A stretch of 11,972 nt of DNA, from the NCBI GenBank assembly GCA_030614035.1, contig JAUWKW010000022.1:1-11972 (forward strand), given 5' to 3'. Position numbers and translations under genes: made by a program. The DNA comes from Chromatiales bacterium (GTDB lineage: Bacteria > Pseudomonadota > Gammaproteobacteria > Steroidobacterales > GCA-2729495). Below the pieces are notes generated by a model. That model was not told where the DNA came from, ran no database searches, and saw only the letters and a list, made by a program, of their open reading frames with translations. Positions 6,249-11,972 of this stretch are shown here, one piece after another; within the stretch, counting starts at the first letter, position 1; every line of letters starts with the position of its first letter.

Positions 6249-7724
6249 TCAGCGCCGATTGCGCGACAAGGCCCAGGTCATGCGCATGAGCCGCCGGTAA
6301 TCTCGTAGCGGCAGGGCATGTCGCTTACGGTCGCCGTACATGTTGATAGTATCTGCGCAAGCTATCGTCGGCAGCAGGTTGCAATAATCTATTGTGGGGT
6401 GGTTTGACGCAGCAGACGGGAAGATCGCCCACGGAGATATCGCAAGTAAATGACGATGACGCAGGCTACGCTGACGAATCAAGCGCTCTGCATCCTTTAG
6501 TCCGTAATGCGGGGCCAGGTTGCGCACCAAATCATTGACACCAAGTCCGGGAAACGGCCCTCGCCGGCGGGCTAGCGCTGCAGACTCGCGAATGAGCACG
6601 CGTTTCATCGACCCCAGCCATCGGGCTACAAGTTGCAAGGATTTAAAATCGAGCGGATTCAGATCAAGCCTGTCGACCAGGTCACCAATTCCGACAAGAT
6701 GAACCGCAACACGACGATTCAGCATTGCATCGAGCCGAAGACTGGCCCATGGCCAATCAACGCAATCGATGAGATTGTCCGCGAAGCGTAGTCCCGCCCG
6801 CAGTATTGGACGCAATCGCCGAAACCCGATACCGGCGATCGGGTCAGCGAGCCTGCTGACGTCAAGTTGCAATGCCAGCCATGCCGAATCGGCAGGCGCC
6901 TCGAACAGACTTTGCGGCATCGCGACCTCACACAGCTCCGACGAATGCAAATCCGACAGCGGAAGCGTTGTTGCTTCCGGAATCAGCACGACCCCCGGGT
7001 CCTGATGACTGATCCGGGTTAACTGCTCCCAGACGGAGTCCGGTTTCTCTGCGCAGGCAGAATCGTTCCGGTTGGCTTCGTCGGTGTCGAACCGCAGCCG
7101 CGACATCAATCGATTCGGTATACGTACCCCCAGATATGGACAGGCGAGCGACTCGGCCTCCCGCAATTTCATGAAGTCCGGTAACCCAGGATGATCCGCG
7201 AGTAACGAAAACATCAAGTGGCCAGGCCGGGGCTTGGTGCTGCCAAGAAAGCTGGGGAAATGCGCTTGCAATGCGGTGCAAAAAGCGGCGAAGTCCGAGT
7301 CACTGTTGGATTGTTTCAGCGTGTCATCCGGCACAGGCGTCAGGTCGACGCAAACTTTCCGACCGGCGGACAGCAACGGCGCAACGCGCTTGGCAATGCA
7401 TGCGATGCTCGCCGAAAAGCCGTCGCGGTCCGCCCGAAGCTTCCGGAACCGCAAGCCAAATTGCCCCGCCAGAGCGCTAGCGCCAGTATCGGGAACCTGG
7501 CCGTCCGACAAGGCATCGATTGCGCCGCTTGCCAACAGACACTGGAAGCGCCGTTGCCAGTGCTCCCGGCGTGGTTCACCAGCGGCCGCCAGAATCGCAA
7601 GTCGCTTCTGTGAACTCAAATCCAAAGACGGCTGAGCCAGCGCCTGGGTTCGGCCTGCTGCGGCGCCGCGGTCTGAAGGGCGCGCGAACTGGCCCATGGA
7701 ATTTACGGTCTCCAGCTTGGGCAT
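6249..7724 (-). CDS. ribonucleotide reductase large-subunit-like protein, catalytically degenerate
   Basis: About 491 residues from the ATG at 7724. Parts follow the RNR alpha (NrdA/NrdJ) order: PRPGHLMFSLLADHPGLPDFM (165-185) stands where RNRs have RRGAxM...HPDIxxFI; SSELCEVAMP (261-270) where they have the catalytic NPCxE; GLRFADNLID (311-320) for lRFLDNVID; NRRVAVHLVGIGDLVDRL (336-353) for RKIGLGVMGxADLL; ESAALARRRGPFP (380-392); and RHLLAISPWAIFP (424-436) for the IAPTGT segment. The catalytic Asn and Glu around the retained Cys265 are gone (ELCEV), the next redox cysteine position reads SAWLAL, and APTGT reads SPWAI. The frame is open to 7934, but codons 1-70 look like untranslated upstream DNA; an ATG at 7697 is another candidate start. 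It is unlikely to reduce nucleotides. Function is unknown; homology rests on recalled motifs. Confidence 0.7.
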   Translation of the reverse strand: MPKLETVNSMGQFARPSDRGAAAGRTQALAQPSLDLSSQKRLAILAAAGEPRREHWQRRFQCLLASGAIDALSDGQVPDTGASALAGQFGLRFRKLRADRDGFSASIACIAKRVAPLLSAGRKVCVDLTPVPDDTLKQSNSDSDFAAFCTALQAHFPSFLGSTKPRPGHLMFSLLADHPGLPDFMKLREAESLACPYLGVRIPNRLMSRLRFDTDEANRNDSACAEKPDSVWEQLTRISHQDPGVVLIPEATTLPLSDLHSSELCEVAMPQSLFEAPADSAWLALQLDVSRLADPIAGIGFRRLRPILRAGLRFADNLIDCVDWPWASLRLDAMLNRRVAVHLVGIGDLVDRLDLNPLDFKSLQLVARWLGSMKRVLIRESAALARRRGPFPGLGVNDLVRNLAPHYGLKDAERLIRQRSLRHRHLLAISPWAIFPSAASNHPTIDYCNLLPTIACADTINMYGDRKRHALPLRDYRRLMRMTWALSRNRR

Positions 7725-7959
7725 TTGACCGAAAGATGCGTGTGTCCGGCTTGGCCAATAATGCCGCTGACTTATGGAACAGCTGATTAATCTGCCAAAA
7801 GACGGTGTCTGAATCGCCCGTCGAAAGCAGCCTTTTCGCGCTGATTGGTGGTGGGTCCTTCCATAGTGACAACGGTGGCCGTAAGATTCGCGGCGCGGAT
7901 ATCGGTCGTGAACGGTATCCAGCCAGGCGGGCACCGTCCGTCAATTGCAGTAAAACGGC
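7725..7959. promoter_or_regulatory. divergent intergenic region between the RNR-like and PEPC-like genes
   Basis: This 235-base gap must hold the start signals of both genes. On the minus strand TTGGCA (7798-7793), a 16-base spacer and CATAAG (7776-7771) form a modest promoter candidate for the RNR-like gene, with the 8-base palindrome GATTAATC inside its spacer. On the plus strand no convincing -35/-10 pair or Shine-Dalgarno site is seen before the PEPC-like ATG. Confidence 0.35.
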
Positions 7960-10707
7960 ATGTCAGTTCAAAAACGTCAGGCGCGGCCGGCACAAGATCC
8001 TGCTCTATCCGTGGCGGGACGACGCCAGGATATTCGCTTCGCAGAGAAAGACGAGGCGCTGCGACAAGATGTGCATGCGCTAGGCAACATGATCGGGGAA
8101 CTGTTGATCGAGCAGGGAGGGCAGCCACTCTACGATTCTGTGGAAACTGCCCGTCAGCTCGCGATCGAAGCGCGAGAAGGCGATCCGGGGGCAGCCGAAA
8201 AACTGGATGACCTGGTCAGGCAACTGTCAGCGCCCAAAGCCCAGGAATTTATCAAAGCATTCTCGGCGTATTTCCAGGTCGTCAATAGCGCCGAACAGGT
8301 GCATCGTATTCGTCGACGCCGAGCCTACCTCAAGGATGCGGCGGTACGACAACCCCTGGGGTTGGACGAAACCGCCTTCAAGCTCCGGGACGCCGGGCTA
8401 TCTTTGCAGGATGTGGGGAACCTGCTGGAAAAACTCCAGATCGAACCGGTATTTACTGCACACCCTACGGCAACGACCCGCCGAACGATATTGAGAAAAC
8501 AGCAAAACATCGTGCGTCGTTTGATTGATATGCAAAATCCCACTCTCACGCCACAAGAAAACAGAACCTGTTTTGAGAACATTCGAGCGGACGTAACAGC
8601 AATCTGGCAAACTGAGGAGAACCCGGCGGAGGCACCGAACGTGTTCGACGAACTCGAACACATGTTGTTCTTTTTGACCGACGTCATCTATCGTGTCATA
8701 CCGTCATTCTACGAGTCACTCCGTGATGCACTGAGAGAGGCGTACGGAGACGCAGTCGATCAGCTGCGACTACCAACGCTGGTTCGATTCGGTTCCTGGG
8801 TTGGAGGAGACCTTGCCGACGACCCGGAAACCAGTGCCAGAATCATCCGTGAAACGGCCTCACGCCATCGCTCTCTGATTCTGAATCTTTATTACAGCGA
8901 ATGCCTGGCGCTTGCGGAGAAGCTCAGCCAAGGCTCAAGTCGGGTCGGCTACGACCAGAAGATCGACGATCGCATTGACGAATATTGCGACCAGTTTCCC
9001 AACACTCGCGGCTCGATCCCCGCCCGCTACCGGCGCATGCCGTATCGCATGCTGTTAAGGCTGGTGGCCGAGCGACTGCGATCCACATACGACGATGACG
9101 TCTACCCATACGAATCAGTGGATCAATTCATAATGGACCTGGAATTGATCGACGGCAGTCTGGAAGCGCACCACGGCGTAAATGCCGGCCTATTCGCAGT
9201 ACGACGTTTGATCCGGCGGGCCGAGACCTTCGGTTTTCACTTTCTGACGCTGGACATCCACGAAGACGCCGATGAATTGCAGCGCGTTGTCGGGCAGAGT
9301 CTTGGTGAAGCCGATTGGGCCAGTCAAACCTCTGAGAATCGGGTTGAGCGGATCAGCCAGGCCCTGGAGAAGAATGAATCGGCTGCGCCGCGCCTAGATA
9401 ACGAAAGTAAGCGGGCGTTATCGATCTGTCAGTCTATTGCGTTCTGCCGGCGAAAATATGGCCGGCGCGCCATCGGACCATTCGTCATCAGCAAATTTCG
9501 CGGCGTTGAGGACGCGCTGGCTGTCATTCTGTTGGCAGGCTGGAGTGACCTGCGCCGCAGCGACGGCACAATTGCAATCGACATTTCGCCGATGTTCGAC
9601 ACAGTTCATGAACTTTCCCGCGCTCCGAGAATTATGCAAGAGATGCTTAGCAATCCAGTCTATCGACGTCATCTGAAGACGCGTGACAATCAACAAACCG
9701 TCATGGTCGGTAATTCGGAGTACAGCGCCGATGGCAGCTTTGCTTCAGCGCGCTGGGCCCTCCAGTGGGCGCAAACAAAGCTGGTAGATCTGTTCGACCG
9801 GGAAAGCATCGAGTACACAGTGTTTCATGGTCGCAGCGGCGAAGCTGCCCGAGGGGGGCAGGCCGAGGACACGGCGGGCGGGCGATTGCGTGCTACCGAG
9901 CACGGCGAAGTTGTAAACGAGCGATTCGGCCTGCGCGGCATTGCATCCCGATCACTGGAAAAAGCTTTCAGCGCAGTTGCCATTGCAACCGCACTGCCGC
10001 GCAAAGATGTGCCTGAAGAAAACGAAGAATGGGCTACGATCATGGACTTGATCGCGCTAACCAGCCGCGATGCGTACAAAAACCTCGTATTCGAATCGGA
10101 CGAATTTCCGGATTACTTCAGACACGCTACACCGATTGATGTTATCGAGCATATGCGTATTGGGCGCCAGTCCGACCGGCCGTATCAGGACTATCTCGCG
10201 GGCAACACGCGAACTTTGCCCTGGACGTTCGCGTGGACACTGAGCCGGTACCTGCTGCCATCGTGGTATGGGCTAGGCGCCGGATTGACCGCGGCGATCG
10301 ATGCCTACGGTACGGATGTACTTGTAGAGATGAATCGCTCCTGGGCGTTTTTTCAACGCATGCTCGAAGACGGCGAAACAGCGTTGGCGATCGCGGATTT
10401 TGATATTGCACGGCGTTATTCATCTCTTGCCGGAAAACTGCACAAGCTGTATTTTCCGCGCATCGAAGCGGAGTTTGACCGATCAGTTACTACCGTTCTA
10501 GCCGTCAAACAACAATCGGAACTGCTCGAATCCAGCACTACTCTGCGTCGCTCCATTCGCCTACGCAATCCTTATGTCGACGCAATGAGCCTGCTGCAGG
10601 TGGATCTGTTGCAGCGTTGGCGGGCCGCAGACCGAAACGATGAGCAACTCCTTAGCGCGCTGTTGGCCAGCGTCAATGGGATCGCCCGCGGGCTGCACTC
10701 AGGCTAA
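7960..10707 (+). CDS. phosphoenolpyruvate carboxylase homologue with altered active site
   Basis: Its 915 residues are full length and follow the Xanthomonas-type PEPC fold: YFQVVNSAEQVHRIRRRR (104-121), VFTAHPT (164-170), GSWVGGD (278-284), and RNPYVDAMSLLQVDLLQRWR (869-888). PEPC fixes bicarbonate onto PEP to give oxaloacetate. Retained: His168, FHGR (622-625), R631 and R751. Changed against the family pattern: TAHPTE reads TAHPTA; WxGGDxDGNP reads WVGGDLADDP; LDxRQ reads LDIHE (434); PLFET reads PMFDT (547); GYSDSxKDGG reads GNSEYSADGS (584-593), losing the Lys; FHGRGG reads FHGRSG; and GSRPxxR reads GRQSDR. The aspartate-inhibitor Lys is Ile811 and the C-terminal NTG is missing. It is probably inactive or changed in function. 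ATG 7960 is set by an in-frame TAA three codons upstream. Called ppc-like, not ppc. Confidence 0.88.
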   Translation: MSVQKRQARPAQDPALSVAGRRQDIRFAEKDEALRQDVHALGNMIGELLIEQGGQPLYDSVETARQLAIEAREGDPGAAEKLDDLVRQLSAPKAQEFIKAFSAYFQVVNSAEQVHRIRRRRAYLKDAAVRQPLGLDETAFKLRDAGLSLQDVGNLLEKLQIEPVFTAHPTATTRRTILRKQQNIVRRLIDMQNPTLTPQENRTCFENIRADVTAIWQTEENPAEAPNVFDELEHMLFFLTDVIYRVIPSFYESLRDALREAYGDAVDQLRLPTLVRFGSWVGGDLADDPETSARIIRETASRHRSLILNLYYSECLALAEKLSQGSSRVGYDQKIDDRIDEYCDQFPNTRGSIPARYRRMPYRMLLRLVAERLRSTYDDDVYPYESVDQFIMDLELIDGSLEAHHGVNAGLFAVRRLIRRAETFGFHFLTLDIHEDADELQRVVGQSLGEADWASQTSENRVERISQALEKNESAAPRLDNESKRALSICQSIAFCRRKYGRRAIGPFVISKFRGVEDALAVILLAGWSDLRRSDGTIAIDISPMFDTVHELSRAPRIMQEMLSNPVYRRHLKTRDNQQTVMVGNSEYSADGSFASARWALQWAQTKLVDLFDRESIEYTVFHGRSGEAARGGQAEDTAGGRLRATEHGEVVNERFGLRGIASRSLEKAFSAVAIATALPRKDVPEENEEWATIMDLIALTSRDAYKNLVFESDEFPDYFRHATPIDVIEHMRIGRQSDRPYQDYLAGNTRTLPWTFAWTLSRYLLPSWYGLGAGLTAAIDAYGTDVLVEMNRSWAFFQRMLEDGETALAIADFDIARRYSSLAGKLHKLYFPRIEAEFDRSVTTVLAVKQQSELLESSTTLRRSIRLRNPYVDAMSLLQVDLLQRWRAADRNDEQLLSALLASVNGIARGLHSG

Positions 10708-10744
10708 GCAGCGAATCAAACCAGCTTGCTTCCATAATGGCGAT

Positions 10745-11728
10745 ATGAAGGCTGTTTTTCTCGATTTCGACTCGCTCGGTCCCGAAGACCTCGATCTCTC
10801 CGGTCTTCACCAACTGCTGCCGGATCTCACTAGTTTTCCAAGTACAAACGACAGTGAACTGCACGAACGTATTCGTGAAGCAGAGCTTGTGATGCTAAAC
10901 AAAGTGTCACTGGACGATTCCGCGTTTGCGGTTGCTACCCGGCTGAAAATGGTCTGCCTTGCCGCGACCGGTACGGACAATATCGCGCTGAAAAGTGCCC
11001 GGCAACGCGGCGTCGCTGTATGCAACATCCGGGGTTATTGCACCCCGTCAGTAGTCCAACATGTATTTGCGTTGATTCTGGCCTTGACCCACCACCTGGA
11101 TGAGTACCGCAGGCTGCTGGGCCAGGGTGCGTGGTCGGAAAGCTCGCAATTTTGTCTGCTGGATCTTCCAATCCGCGAAATCAATGGCAAAACTATGGGA
11201 ATCGTCGGCCTGGGGTCACTGGGCCGCGGTGTTGCCAAAACAGCGCAGGCGTTTGGCATGACGGTAGTCGCAGCAGATTTAAGCTATCAGGCGACCGAGC
11301 CGCGAGATAACGGCGAAGCGCTCTCCGACATTCATCGGCTGCCATTCTCGGAACTACTGAGCATGGCGGATATCATCAGTTTGCACTGCCCCCTGAATGA
11401 GAAGACGCGTCATCTGATCGACGCCCAGGCGTTGACCGCTATGCGTAGCGACGCGTTGCTGATCAATACGGCCCGGGGCGGGCTGGTGGACTCACAGGCA
11501 CTCGTCGATGCATTGACCGATGGCCAGATCGCCGGGGCCGGCATTGATGTCCTCGAGCAGGAGCCGCCAGTAGACGGGGATCCGTTAATCGAAGCACGGC
11601 TGGCTAACTTGATCGTTACGCCACACATCGCCTGGGCCGCAAAGGAGTCGCGGCAGCGCGCTCTGAACGAAATGCTTGCCAACATTGTCGCATTCGAGAA
11701 CGGCGAAGCCCGCAACCGCGTCTGCTGA
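10745..11728 (+). CDS. hprA: NAD-dependent D-2-hydroxyacid dehydrogenase, probably glycerate/hydroxypyruvate dehydrogenase (HprA-like)
   Basis: A 327-residue cytosolic enzyme that interconverts hydroxypyruvate and D-glycerate, or a related 2-oxoacid pair, with NAD(H). Seen: substrate-loop AATGTDN (73-79), NIRGYCTPSVVQHVFAL (94-110), the Rossmann loop GLGSLG (155-160), an acidic Asp178 at the end of the second strand, which favours NAD over NADP, SLHCPL (212-217), and the catalytic triad R244 (INTARGGLVD), E273 (DVLEQEPP) and H294 (TPHIAWA). All catalytic residues are present, in contrast to its upstream neighbour. The ATG at 10745 begins the conserved MKAVFLDFDS strand; the same frame is open upstream into the PEPC-like gene, but those codons look non-coding. 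It lies 37 bases after that gene with no visible terminator or promoter between, so co-transcription is likely. The exact substrate is inferred. Confidence 0.88.
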   Translation: MKAVFLDFDSLGPEDLDLSGLHQLLPDLTSFPSTNDSELHERIREAELVMLNKVSLDDSAFAVATRLKMVCLAATGTDNIALKSARQRGVAVCNIRGYCTPSVVQHVFALILALTHHLDEYRRLLGQGAWSESSQFCLLDLPIREINGKTMGIVGLGSLGRGVAKTAQAFGMTVVAADLSYQATEPRDNGEALSDIHRLPFSELLSMADIISLHCPLNEKTRHLIDAQALTAMRSDALLINTARGGLVDSQALVDALTDGQIAGAGIDVLEQEPPVDGDPLIEARLANLIVTPHIAWAAKESRQRALNEMLANIVAFENGEARNRVC

Positions 11729-11744
11729 CAAAAGCTCCGACTCA

Positions 11745-11761
11745 TCGCCTGTCGCAGGCGA
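11745..11761 (+). terminator. short hairpin after the dehydrogenase gene, no U-tract
   Basis: TCGCCTG pairs with CAGGCGA around a TCG loop, seven perfect pairs, 17 bases after the dehydrogenase stop. No T-run follows on either strand, so termination by this site alone is doubtful. The arm shares the ten bases CGCAGGCGAC with the hairpin near 6201. Confidence 0.3.
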
Positions 11762-11895
11762 CCGCAGGGCATCCTTGCTCAACCGCAGCTGGACACTCCG
11801 GAGCGGCCGTTTGCTTAATCTCGCTGTGCCCTCCCTGGCGCCGCTCGAATCGGCGTCCACTCGCCGAGGGGCTGCTGCTCCACGCAATAACCGCA

Positions 11896-11970
11896 CTAAA
11901 GTTCGGCGCTCGATTCCTCTTCATCACACGGTTTCACCGGAATGGCGGCGCCGGGCTTCGCTCCCGACGA
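11896..11970 (-). CDS. possible 3' end of a convergent gene running in from the right edge
   Basis: On the minus strand one frame is open from the window edge to a TAG at 11898-11896, with codons reading SSGAKPGAAIPVKPCDEEESSAEL. The acidic tail is plausible for a protein C-terminus, and the other two minus-strand frames close within 16 codons of the edge. Only 24 codons are visible and no domain can be recognised. A plus-strand ATG at 11942 (MAAPGFAPDD, running off the edge) is a competing reading. The rest of 11729-11895 shows only the hairpin described separately. Confidence 0.25.
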   Translation of the reverse strand, partial: SSGAKPGAAIPVKPCDEEESSAEL

Positions 11971-11972
11971 CG

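Noticed and set aside
7725..7934. N-terminal 70-codon extension of the RNR-like frame, up to an ATG at 7934
   Set aside because: The residues are rich in His, Arg, Ser and Tyr with no RNR resemblance and read like an open frame through promoter DNA that reaches almost to the divergent gene's start. The ATG at 7724 or 7697 is preferred.
10640..10744. Upstream extension of the dehydrogenase frame beginning inside the PEPC-like gene
   Set aside because: The 35 extra codons overlap conserved PEPC C-terminal sequence in another frame, and family members begin at the MKAVFLD-type strand.
11742..11927. Minus-strand open frame of 61 codons beginning MMKRNRAPNFS
   Set aside because: There is no recognisable domain; it runs across the hairpin and overlaps the more plausible gene tail in another frame. 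Treated as chance.

Overview
The window is a compact, GC-rich bacterial chromosome segment. It most resembles a gammaproteobacterium: the PEP carboxylase is of the Xanthomonas-like type, the glycerate dehydrogenase is of the HprA type, and a ribosome-controlled trp attenuator is present. The genus cannot be named from sequence alone. No tRNA, rRNA, IS element, CRISPR array or prophage gene was seen.

Left part (1-4262, minus strand): a tryptophan biosynthesis operon, trpL-trpE-trpG-trpD-trpC-trpF, running off the left edge inside trpF. Together TrpE and TrpG make anthranilate from chorismate, TrpD adds phosphoribosyl, TrpF isomerises and TrpC closes the indole ring. The genes overlap by 1-4 bases or are 6 bases apart, which suggests translational coupling. 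In front of trpE is a complete attenuator: a 21-residue leader peptide with three consecutive Trp codons, a 1:2 hairpin, a 2:3 antiterminator and a 3:4 terminator with a U-tract. The predicted transcription start falls on the leader peptide's ATG.

Middle (4276-6248, minus): a SLC13-type membrane permease with two central RCK_C (TrkA-C) domains and a probable TTG start, followed upstream by a gap holding a strong hairpin and a weak promoter candidate.

Right-centre (6249-10707): two divergently transcribed genes that are the most unusual part. The minus-strand gene encodes a roughly 490-residue protein that still follows the ribonucleotide reductase large-subunit pattern from the HPD-like segment to the APTGT-like segment, but has lost most catalytic and redox residues. 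The plus-strand gene encodes a full-length PEP carboxylase homologue in which several residues normally invariant for metal, PEP and bicarbonate handling are replaced, as are aspartate-inhibitor residues. Both look like pseudoenzymes or repurposed enzymes with intact reading frames, sharing a 235-bp divergent promoter region.

Right end (10745-11972): a normal-looking 2-hydroxyacid (glycerate/hydroxypyruvate) dehydrogenase directly downstream of the PEPC-like gene, then about 240 bases holding a small hairpin and possibly the 3' end of a convergent gene.
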